A stretch of DNA of 64,000 nt from Hsuehochloa calcarea (Eukaryota; Streptophyta; Magnoliopsida; Poales; Poaceae), in assembly GCA_036346395.1 (NCBI GenBank), contig CM070594.1, forward strand, positions 53,863,519 to 53,927,518, read 5' to 3'. The notes below the pieces were generated by a model that was not told the DNA's origin, made no database searches, and was given only the letters and a program-made list of their open reading frames with translations. Below are positions 55,078 to 64,000 of this stretch, piece by piece. Every line of letters begins with the position of its first letter. Within the stretch, counting starts at the first letter, position 1. Both the position numbers and the translations under genes were made by a program.

Positions 55078-58044
55078 TGTTGGGGAACGTGGCAATGCTA
55101 CGATAGCAGAAACAAAAATTTACCACGCAACCAAGGAACCACCGCTAGTGATAGATCACGAGATTACCGCTGGACGCGCCGACTCGTAGCGGAAGTAGAG
55201 TCGTTGTAGCGAGTTGATGATGTCGTAAACGTACTCATGACATGTCTCCTCCTTCGAGTGGTCGTACTCGTCGTGTGTCTGCTCCTTCGAGTGGTCGTAC
55301 TCGCCGCGTGACTTCTCTTCCGACTCTGGTGAACGTCACGAGTTGCGGATCGTCCTAGTGCTGATGCTTCACAACAACACCTCCGAGGTATCTGTTGGAA
55401 ATATGCCATAGAGGCAATTATAGAGATGATAATATTTCGTTGTATCCATGATTTAATAAATGTTCCTTGAATATTGCCTTTGTGTTGATTAACAAGTATG
55501 TGACTTGTTTGTGAAACTCTTTACTTGTATGGTTATTCTAAAGTTGTCCCTAGTCGGAGTTCATGTGAGGACACACGTGAATGGTGGATTAGCACATGTA
55601 TCGGTTGATGACTATGTTTCACAGGTCATAGACATGGAGATGTCAAACCAATAATGTGGACACATGTTTAGAACATGGGGTTGGATCGACCCAACATGAG
55701 ACATAACAATTATACTTATGGTTCTCTCTACACAATGTGTACGCCTTGTCCTTAGACCTAAGATTGTCGCATGTTCTTGAGATGTGTATCGACCTACTTA
55801 GGGGCTATCAAACGCTACTCCGTAACTGGGTAGTTATAAAAGTAGTTTTCGGGTTTGTCATGAAGCATGCTGTGAGGCATGGTCAGTCAAGATGGGATTT
55901 GCCCCTCTCTACCTGAGAGAGATATCTCTGGGCCCCTCGAGTAATCGGATCTAGAAATGCATGGCCATGCTACTTAAGGTTAAGAGTTAACCTAGTAAGG
56001 GATTCCGGATCACAAGATCGAGAAAGAGTGGTCAGCTTGGAGCTCGACCGAATATCGTGAGGCAAAGGGATTGGCATGTACATAACGTTGTGTTGGTTCG
56101 TCCGATATGATCTTTGTGTACGTTTAGGAGTTGGGACGTCTTGCTAGAGGCCGCTACCAACTATTGACCAAGTATGTATACTCGTGTCATGTCTAAACAT
56201 ACGTGAACCTAGAGGGTCACACACTTAAGGGGCTGAAGCTTAATTCGGATTAGATCCGAATTAGACTGGGCATTGAGTCCCAATGGGCCTCTATTAGTAG
56301 AAGCCCATTGTAAGGACGTCTATAAAAGGAGGGCAAAGGGCGCACAGGATGGAAGAAGTTTTTCCGTGACATCCTCAAACCCTGGCCGCCACCTCTCCCA
56401 CGCCCTAGTCGCTCGCACGGATCTAGCAGTCCGGCGTGCGTCGCTTCCTCCCGTATGTGTGGATACCTTTGGAGGCGCTGCATCTGTAGCGTTTGGACGA
56501 ACCGCAAGAGCGGAGCTGTACGTGGGACGCCGCGACGAGGACGAGGAAGTAGTATGACTACTCTGCCCCGACGTGCTGCATCAACTTAGTACGACTACTC
56601 TGCCGTGACGTGCTGCATCAGTTTCCGCACCTGCGCGTCTAGTGGTAAGACCGTGATCTATAATTGCAGTGATCTTGGTTTACGGGTAGAATTTTTACTA
56701 ATTTGCGCTAGTGTAGCCTACCCATAGCCTTACAGTATCCACACGTACGGGGCAGGATCACCACGCGATGGAGTGCTAGCAGTGTGGTTGAGAAGGCGTG
56801 GCTATTAGGGTTTCAGGAGTTCTTCCAAAGATCATCCTCTCCCCTCACCCTATGCCACCGCCCCTCTTTAAATAGGCATCCATGACGGGTCTCGAACTTG
56901 AGGCCCATTAGGAACTCGTGGCCTATACTAATTCGAGTCACTATCCAAACCAGATCCTTGCCCTTTAAGTGTGCGACTCTACAGGTTCATATGTAATCGG
57001 TTATGACTCGGAAACTCTTTTCTGAACACTAGTCGTTAGCGGTACCTAGCAGCACATAACGATTCCCGAACACACGTAGAAAAGCGGATGAACCTTGATG
57101 TAATATGATCTATGACCAGGTCCTCATCACTTGCGATCAATTCGTATCTCCATAAGACCAGATCGTATTTGGTCCCGACCAGTTCGTAACTCCTTATGAC
57201 CAGGTCCTTACCATTCTGTGATTACGTTCGATCAATCTACGACCAGATCGTATCTCCATACGACCATTCGGTAACTGATCGAACTAAGCGACATACTCAT
57301 GCATTCTCCCTTTGCCTCACAATGTCTGGTTGAACTCCAGGTGAGATGTTGTGTCATCCATGTACTGTTCAATACTTTCTCGATCGAGCGTCGGATAACT
57401 TCATGTGGTTGACACTTCGACCACTAGTGGCATGACCATGCACTTTCTTTATCCGATCACCACGAGTGGCCTAGAGACATCTCTCCTGTTATGTTAGGAG
57501 GGGCAAATTCCATTTCGACCAGTCACATCCCTCCGCATGTTTCATAGCATACCCGAAAGCTACATTTATAATTACCCAGTTACGAGTAGCGTTTGGCAAT
57601 CCCTAAGAGTGCTATTACACATGTAGGGAACCATGCTGATCTCAGGTCTAAGGATTATACATCATCATTACTTGAGACCAACTAATGACACAAAGATTCA
57701 TAACAATGTCAATAGTATCTCAATGATGGGTCTATCCAGCCCTATGTTCTCTAACATGAGCTCACATTATTGATTCGATATCACTATATCCATGACCGGT
57801 GAAACAAGATCATCAATCAATACATGTGCTAGTCATAGAGTCACTGGTGTTCCGACCTGTGTCCTCCGACCAGGGATACATTTAGAATGACATCATATAA
57901 GTTAAAGAGTTCCACCAACAAATCACATACTCATTGATCTATAACAAATGATTCATTCAAGGAACACGCTAACATATTATCAAAATCATGAACATAATGA
58001 AATATCATCATCTCTATGATTGCCTCTAGGGCATATTTCCAACA
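55078..58044 (-). repeat. 5' LTR of the copia element (contains a full nested LTR)
   Basis: The outer LTR consists of 55078-55392 and 56735-58044, about 1.6 kb together, interrupted by the nested LTR. It carries many cgaccag and ctggtcg words (57110-57290). Confidence 0.88.
55393..56734 (+). mobile_element. Nested solo LTR (same family, opposite strand) inside the 5' LTR
   Basis: It starts TGTTGGAAATATGCCATAGA and ends ...ATAGCCTTACA. Perfect gtatc repeats flank it at 55388-55392 and 56735-56739. The 1342-bp LTR lies antiparallel to its host LTR, so the two form an imperfect inverted repeat. It has a TATAAAAG near 56321, likely its promoter. Confidence 0.9.
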
Positions 58045-58553
58045 CCTCTGTCCCCAAGCCGCCACCGCCACCGCCACCGACCGACGCGCGACCGCCGCCT
58101 CCTCGCCCGAGCCGCCACCGCCATCGACCCGATCGGCCGCCTCGACCGGATTTGCGCGCCTCAAGCACCTCCCCGCCCTCGCACCTCCTCCTCCTCCCTC
58201 GAGCCGCCGTCGCCCGCTCGTGCGCTTGGCCGCCTCGACCGACCTGATCTGCGCGCCTCCACCCACCTCGAGTGCTGCACTGCCCCGACGTTGACCTCCT
58301 CCTCGACCCGAGCCGCCCCAGCGCCCCAAGACGCCACCCTCCTCCCCGCCACCCTCCTCCCCAACATGGCCCCTCCTCCGCCGACGCCTCCGCCGCTGCT
58401 GCTAGCGTGAACCCTACCCCCCTTTTAATTTTTTTCGTGTTGTAAATTAATTATGTATGTAATATTTGTTTTTTGTAATAATTATTTATTTTAGTAATGA
58501 TTTATGTAATTATTATTTTTTGTAATGATTGTTTATTGTAAATATTATTTTTA

Positions 58554-58670
58554 ATTGCGTTAATTGTCATTAATTGCAGCCTATTGCGTTAATTATTATT
58601 AATTGCGGTCTATTGCGTTAATTATCGTTAATTGTGGTCTATTGTTGTTAATTACGGTGGTTGTCGTTAA
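58554..58670. repeat. 29-bp tandem repeat (about 3.5 copies)
   Basis: The unit starts attgcgttaatt and ends attgcggtct. Copies begin at 58554, 58583, 58612 and 58641 (partial), with a few substitutions. It lies in the right part of the split DNA transposon. Confidence 0.85.
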
Positions 58671-58943
58671 ACACCGTCAAATGCGGTAGCTCTTGTTACT
58701 TATCGTCAGTTGTCGTTAGGTGTCATTAAATGTCATCAATTGCGTTAATTGGAGTTAAATCGTATCATTTGTCTCCGTAGTATTTCAAATATTTTTCATC
58801 TTAGAAACTACAGTCAGTCTATCTAAATGCTAAGTAGTCAAATAACAATCCTTTTTAGCTCAGTCGTTCAGCTGTACAATCCTGCAGCCTAATCAAAAAT
58901 TGCTTTTCAAAAAAAAAAAAAACTACAGCCATACCAAACAGTC

Positions 58944-59348
58944 CAATAACCGCCACTAACGTTTCTCCGCGGCTGTTCCGTTCCTTGGTTCCTTCCGAAT
59001 TTTCCAAATCCCAAATACCACGTGATCCCTTTCGCGGCCAGAGCCCAGCGCTCGCACCGCCCCCCGTCCGACCGCGTCGAGCAGTGAAGAGGTAAGCCGA
59101 ATCCCCCGGATAGTAGCAGCGTCCCACTTGCGGTTTCCTCGGGTTGGATCTGTCTGGTCGCGCCATGGCGTCTCCCAGTGAGACGAAACTGTATGTTTAT
59201 GGGCGATGCCATCTCCCTCTTCTACGCGTTGGGCGCGTGGGTGTGCTGGTGTCTTGCTACATTGTTCGGGGTTTTGATCTGTGATCGCTTTTCTGGCTGT
59301 TGTTCGCTTCTCGCGATGAGTAGCGCGGTGAAGGATAAGCTCCACTAG
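58944..59348. other. GC-rich leader-like DNA before the MAP65 fragment
   Basis: It looks like a grass 5' UTR region, with a possible donor at gaag-gtaagcc near 59090. It may have been copied together with the MAP65 fragment. Confidence 0.35.
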
Positions 59349-59587
59349 ATGTCGATGACACGCAATTCGCTTTTAGATATTTGTGTTGGTTCCGCCGCGC
59401 GTGGCTATTGCGAGGAATTGAGAGGTGCGTCTATTTCAGGTGATTTGCGACGAGGTCGGGGAGCCCGACGCGGTGAGGGACAGGATGCTGCTGGAGCTCG
59501 AGCAGGAATGCCTGGAGGTCTGCAGGAGGAAGGTCGACCAGCCAACCGGTGCCGGTCCCAGTGCGGCGAGCCATCGCCGAGGCCGAG
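59349..59587 (+). pseudogene. MAP65 microtubule-associated protein, 5' gene fragment
   Basis: ATG at 59349 reads MSMTRNSLLDIC and, degenerately, CEEL. Then a 15-base relic of an intron (gtgcgtctatttcag) is followed by VICDEVGEPDAVRDRMLLEL and EQECLEVCRRKVDQ. A one-base deletion then leads to RRAIAEAEAE in another frame. This is the start of the MAP65/Ase1 family (Q-IWDE-GE----RD--L-ELEQECL----RKVD), which cross-links antiparallel microtubules. Here the conserved Trp is Cys, the frame is shifted twice, and the homology stops at 59587 where a repeat element begins. It is a gene fragment, not a gene. Confidence 0.75.
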
Positions 59588-60254
59588 TGATGCGGCCCAA
59601 GAAAACCTAATGCATGCTGTGCATGAGGAGATGACTATACATATGGGGGAGCCGACGTGCGTGGGTGCTCAACCTGTGCAAAAGGTGCATGCGTGTGTCG
59701 AGTTCAGCGGTGCGCATGCGCATGCGTGCGAGTGCATGATCAGTATTGTATCAGAGCAAGATCGGGCAATCTACATGATTTAATCCCATCTCGTGGTTCG
59801 AGTTGGTATCATATTTTTCGTTGCTCGCGGAAGATGATGATGCCTAACGATAGGAGCGCATAATGTCGCTATTCGCCGGAAGCACTTTGGAGGACTACTG
59901 CAAGTGGGCGGAAGACTTGGGGAATTTATCCAGGCTGAAGACACTTCTAACAAGAATATGAGAGTGGCCCAGACAGCGCTGATCAGCAACGCGCTACAAT
60001 GGTGGATTGATTTGTAGTGGAACCTGGATCGACAAGGCAATCCGTTCTACACCAACTCAGAACCGATGACGGTTTCACTTAAAGGAGAAGAGGATGATGC
60101 GGCCCAAGAAAACCTAATGCATGTTATGCATGGGGAGGTGACTAGACATATAGAGGAGCCGACGGTGTGGGTGCCCAACCTGTGCATAAGGCGCATGCGT
60201 GTGTGTCTAGTCCAGCGGCGCACGTGCGCATGCGTGCGATCGAGCGCATGATCA
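59588..60254 (+). mobile_element. Candidate TRIM (miniature LTR retrotransposon)
   Basis: Two direct repeats of about 155-161 bp (59588-59742 and 60094-60254) both start tgatgcggcccaagaaaacc and end gcatgatca, at roughly 85% identity by eye. TTGTATCAGAGC (59746-59757) lies shortly after the first repeat and matches the tRNA-Met primer site at 11 of 12 bases. A purine tract aaaggagaagagga (60080-60093) lies directly before the second repeat. The 351-bp interior encodes nothing convincing. This layout fits a terminal-repeat retrotransposon in miniature. I found no target duplication. Confidence 0.5.
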
Positions 60255-60490
60255 GTGGTATTGTACGCTTGGGAAGCAGCAGCTGTTCGTGGTGGAAACA
60301 ACATGCACGGATGAGGCTAACATGTGCATGGGTGCAGCGTGCATGCAAGAAATAATGATGCATGGTGTGCTTAAACCGTGCATGGAACCGAACCATTCAT
60401 GTGCATGTGCATGTGCATGTATGCATATACGTGTGTGTGATCCAGGAGGACACCAAGTAGTTAACGACAAGAAATAATGATGCATGGATC
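60255..60490. repeat. Alternating purine-pyrimidine DNA with short direct repeats
   Basis: catgtg and gcatgc words dominate. The phrase aagaaataatgatgcatgg occurs at 60347 and 60469. Confidence 0.6.
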
Positions 60491-60568
60491 GCATTATTTA
60501 AAGGATGGAAGCTTCATGGAAAACATCATGATTCAAAAATATTTCTAAACCAACTAATCAACGATTCA

Positions 60569-60880
60569 CACTATTGCAGAAATGGTCATTCCAGACGGTT
60601 CAAATATCATCACAAATAGTTTCGTGAGCCATCTGAATTTATGGGTCAGTAATGATATGAGGTTATCACAGATAGTTTCAAACCGTCTATGATAGTCTCT
60701 ACACCACAGACGATTATTAACTCAGAACTGTCTGTGATAGTTGACTATCATAGACGGTTTATATAGATAAAATCGTCTATGATAGCTTATGTATTACAGA
60801 CGGTTTGTAAATGAAACCGTCTATGATAGCTGATGTATCACAGACGGTTTGTCCTAAAAAATCATCTCTGATATTCTTTT
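60569..60880 (+). mobile_element. One end of a CACTA-like element
   Basis: CACTATTGCAGAAATGG begins at 60569. Then come subterminal copies of cagacggttt and aaccgtctatgatag in both orientations, about every 20-45 bases up to 60850. CACTA starts with dense subterminal repeats are typical of En/Spm-type elements. No TAGTG right end or transposase is recognised, so only one end may remain. Confidence 0.55.
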
Positions 60881-61252
60881 GTATTGCTAAATCTATTTAT
60901 GTTCATTGGCTAGCCTTATGAAATGCTAGCCATACCCTCTAAAACAAGCAGAAACACAATAAGTAGTACATGTATACACTAAATTCACATTCATTTCAGA
61001 AACAAGCACATCCATTTCACAAATCAATTAACTCAAATGAACTAAAATTAATCATTCATTAACAAATACACATATGTACCATTAAGTTCAATCTTATCAC
61101 AATTAAGTTTAATCTACATTGTGGAGCTCCCCATCTGTGTTTATGACATCACACAACAAGAAGTACGCAAATTGTCATCGAATGTATTTGAGCGTGGCCT
61201 GTTCCAATGCAGTTGTAGCGATGGTCGCAACCTGTCGCTAGGAAGATTAAAG

Positions 61253-61255
<3 letters not shown>
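60881..61255. other. AT-rich DNA, no gene
   Basis: It contains a small inverted repeat (ggctagcc ... gctagcc near 60907-60930). It may be CACTA interior. Confidence 0.35.

Positions 61256-61333
<78 letters not shown>
61256..61333. repeat. Compound (CA)n(TA)n microsatellite
   Basis: About 17 CA units are followed by about 21 TA units. Confidence 0.95.
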
Positions 61334-61336
<3 letters not shown>

Positions 61337-61385
61337 ATAGTATATGAAATAATTATTGCAAGATTGACAAACCGTTTATATCGGA

Positions 61386-62412
61386 CCACGAGTCGTTAGC
61401 GGTTCCTAGCTGGACATAACGATTCTCAAATACACGCAAATTATATCAGACGAACCTTAATGCAATATGATATACAACCAGGTCCTTATGATTTATGACT
61501 AGCTCATATCTCTATACGACCAGTTCATATTTAGTCGCGACCAATTTGCAACTCCTTACGACCAGGTTTCGACCACTCTGTGATTATGTTCGACCAGTCT
61601 ATGACCAGCTCGTATATCCATATGACTAGTCCGTGTCTGATCGAACTGAACGACCTGCTCGTGTATACTCCCTTTGCCTCACGATATCTGATTGAACTCC
61701 AGGTGATATATTATGTCAAATATGGATTGTTCAATACTTTTTCGATTGAGTGTCGGATAACTTCATATGGTCGAACTCTTCGACCACCAGTGGCATGGCC
61801 ATGCACTTTTTTTATTCGACCACATCGAGGGCCCCAGAGATATCTCTCTGGTTATGTTACGAGGGGAAAATCTCTTATCTGACCAGTCACATTCTTCTGC
61901 ATGTTTCATAGCATACCTGAAAGCTACCTTTATAACTACCCATTTACGAGTAGCATTTAGTAACCTCTAAGTGTACTATTAAATATGTAGGAAACCATGC
62001 TGATCTTAGGTCTAAGAATTATACATCATCATTGCTTGAGACCAACTAATGACACATAGAATAATAACAATCTCAATAGTATCTCAAAGCGGGTCTATCT
62101 AATCCTATGTTCTTTAACATGTGTTCACATTATTGATTCGATGTCCCTGTATCAATGATCGGCGAAACATGGTCATCAATCAATATATGTGTTGGTCCAT
62201 AAGTCACTAGTGTTCCGACCAGTGATATCCGACCAGGGATACATTTAGAATGACATCATATAAGTTAAAAAGCTTCACCAACAAGTCATATACTTGTTGA
62301 TCTATAGAACTGATGATTCATTCAAGGAACAAAATAATATTTATTTAATAACTCATAAACATAGACGTTATACAATCATCTCTTTGATTGCCTCTAGAGC
62401 ATATCACCAACA
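61386..62412 (-). mobile_element. Copia LTR fragment of the same family
   Basis: The sequence follows the copia LTR from gtcgttagcgg to the terminus cctctagagcatatcaccaaca. It matches 57020-58044 with moderate divergence and has the same repeated cgaccag words. The left part of the LTR is missing at the border with the microsatellite region. Confidence 0.8.
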
Positions 62413-63136
62413 TTATGGGCTGGTGGCCCACTACTCTCCCCAATCCATTAAAATTCTTAAATTCTCCACTATTAATTCTAGTTATTTTCCTTTTAATTCT
62501 TTTAGTTACTCAATTGCTTAAACGGGGTATCACAAACGATGGGCGAATGGGCAACACTGGCATGAGTGCACACTGGCGAGGGCGAGCGGAGGTGGAAGAA
62601 AGGTTCTAGCAAGCAGGGCCCACCTGCCAACAAGAGGAGAGAGAAAGAGAGAGTAGTTCTAGATTTTGAAAAGAAACGGCTGAGGGTTTTAGGGAATTTT
62701 TAGATATAGAATTATAGCTCCAAAATTTATGAAAATTTTAGGGGAGCCTCCTGACATATTTTAGATTACGGTGTAATTTTTCTAGGATTTTGTTTGTTCT
62801 AAAATTTTCATAAATTCTTGCAAATTTATGTTTGCGTGCATTTTTATTACTTGATTTGAGGAATGTTTTCAAAAAATATTTGAGAATATTTCCCTATTTT
62901 ATTTAACTGTGTAATTACACCAAGTTTGGACTTTTAATTATCATCTTTTGTTCCAATTTATTTTAAATTATTTAATGAGTTTTATATTTCTAGAATTTGA
63001 TTCTTAATTTCCCAATTAGGCAAAAAGTCTTACATGAAAATCCATAAAATTGAATGTCGATAAAATTTATCAAAAGTTTTCAAAAGATTCACATATTCAC
63101 ACATTTTGATAATGAGCCCAATTCTCGGGATGTTAC
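62413..63136 (+). mobile_element. LTR-like terminal fragment
   Basis: AT-rich, non-coding DNA ending cccaattctcgggatgttaca, like the end of the 3.1-kb LTR at 47258 (ttgggatgtaaca). The start is not defined. Confidence 0.4.
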
Positions 63137-63640
63137 ATAATAGCTTACGACCACTATATGTGTGTGATCTCCCTCATTGTTAATGTTGAGGGGTGCCTTT
63201 GAAGGTTGTATAAGAGTCATTACTATCTATAATATTGTAGATTAATTAATTAAGGCTTATTATATCATCGTCAATAGCGAATCCACCGGGTCACTCGTAC
63301 GCCACTCCAAACTTGTAATATCGGTACTTATGAATTAACAAACATAAAAGTGCTACTCTCTGTGGACACCAAAGAGTGACGTTATAGAATATGTACAGTC
63401 AAATCCTATAAATTTCAACCAAAGATATTGTTTAAAACATTTGATTTGGATATATAGAAATGATACGAGTGAATTTGTCGTAAAAAAATAATTTCATAAT
63501 ATTGTACCTTTACAACTTTTTTCAAATATAAAATAAAATAAAATAATTTATTGATAAAAAAGCATCACATTGACTTTGAAAAGTAAAAAAAAAAAATCAC
63601 TCCAAAGCACAATCTTGCGAGCCGTTATGATATCGATGAT
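63137..63640. other. AT-rich intergenic DNA, no gene
   Basis: No coding potential, repeats or element ends are recognised. Confidence 0.4.
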
Positions 63641-64000
63641 TTTCGTGGTCAGGAGTTACAACGCATTCTGTTTTGCCAGCTCGAAATCCGTGTCCACACC
63701 ACGGGAGCACGAAAGGGGGGAAAAACAAAAGGTTCGAAACACACCATGCGCATGCATTTGCTCGGCTCGACCGAGTGGAGTCGAGTAGATCTAGTCTCTC
63801 GTCACGTCACCACCTGCCGCACCAAAGCAGAGCAGCGCGCGCGAGCCCAGCCACGACCCGAGCCCCCAGCCCAGTGGTCGGTCGGCCCCACGCGCAAATC
63901 CACCTCGACGACGACGCCAATCCACCGGGCGGCCACCAGGTCACTTCTTCTCAGTTTCTTTTGTTCCTCGTACTCGCCAACACCACACACCTCGGTCCAT
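63641..64000 (+). promoter_or_regulatory. Possible 5' region of a gene beyond the window
   Basis: GC content rises sharply, with CG-rich words (agcagcgcgcgcgagccc) and a CT-rich end. This resembles a cereal promoter and 5' leader. No start codon can be assigned. Confidence 0.3.

Larger units (their letters stand above)
47498..58044 (-). mobile_element. Ty1/copia retrotransposon, complete with target duplication, coding broken
   Basis: The 10.5-kb element is flanked by perfect cctct repeats (47493-47497 and 58045-58049). In minus orientation: 5' LTR 58044-55078, primer site 55076-55065, gag-pol 53684-49699, polypurine tract 49690-49679, 3' LTR 49678-47498. LTRs begin TGTTGGAAATATGCCCTAGA, like the Angela/BARE group of grasses. 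Both LTRs contain an antiparallel LTR of the same family. Confidence 0.92.
43850..58943 (+). mobile_element. DNA transposon split by two LTR insertions
   Basis: The left end GTCTGTTTGGAACGG (43850) and the reverse complement of the right end (GACTGTTTGGTATGG, ending at 58943) match at 12 of 15 positions. Flanks are caataaacc and caataaccg, a near-perfect 8-9-bp duplication. Only three pieces are native: 43850-44156, 47259-47497 and 58045-58943, about 1.45 kb together. The left end has the same subterminal hairpin as the element at 14827 (gacttttcgcttggaaaagtc here), a TATAAAA near 44040 and a C-rich leader. The 8-9-bp duplication hints at hAT, while the relative's Myb/SANT frame hints at PIF/Harbinger, so the class is open. 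Confidence 0.5.

Noticed and set aside
58016..58367. Pro/Ser/Arg-rich frames near 58.2 kb
   Set aside because: GC-rich leader of the split DNA transposon. Simple codon repeats produce open frames on both strands.

Overview
This window is nuclear DNA from a grass (Poaceae). The one intact gene is a nine-exon gene for the mitochondrial ATP synthase beta subunit, and its protein reads like the rice and maize versions. Around it lie GC-rich cereal-style 5' regions, GT-AG introns and layer upon layer of grass retrotransposons. There is no bacterial, viral or organellar gene organisation.

Layout. 1-650: last exon of an R2R3-MYB transcription factor. 651-10 kb: intergenic DNA with a foldback MITE and an unusual AT-rich array with two nested periods. 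10.06-14.82 kb, minus strand: a decayed piece of DNA ligase 1 whose exons are split by a decayed SKIP35-like gene piece. 14.83-17 kb: a DNA-transposon remnant with a broken Myb/SANT-like reading frame. 17-22 kb: duplicated low-complexity and LTR-like DNA with no gene. 22.5-37.9 kb: a minus-strand Ty3/gypsy element (A), interrupted by a solo LTR (23.96-25.67 kb) and by a Ty1/copia LTR (29.61-37.19 kb). The copia LTR is itself interrupted by a second gypsy element (B, 30.27-37.05 kb). Both gypsy elements carry an extra antisense reading frame.

38.3-42.8 kb: the ATP synthase beta gene, with a TATA box at 38301 only about 400 bp from the truncated end of gypsy A. 43.85-58.94 kb: a DNA transposon split by a 3.1-kb LTR-like insertion and by a 10.5-kb minus-strand copia element with a perfect 5-bp target duplication. 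Both LTRs of that copia element carry a second, antiparallel LTR of the same family. 59.3-60.3 kb: a MAP65 gene fragment joined to a candidate miniature LTR element (TRIM). 60.57 kb: one end of a CACTA-like element. 61-63 kb: a compound microsatellite and more LTR fragments. The last few hundred bases look like the GC-rich leader of a gene beyond the window.

The genes do not form a pathway: the MYB exon and ATP2 are independent host genes, and the rest is captured gene debris and transposons. I found no clearly new biological system. The points most worth following are the LTR-within-LTR copia element, the interleaved ligase/SKIP35 fragments, the TRIM candidate and the two-period AT-rich array. 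All alignments here were made by eye against remembered families, with no database search.
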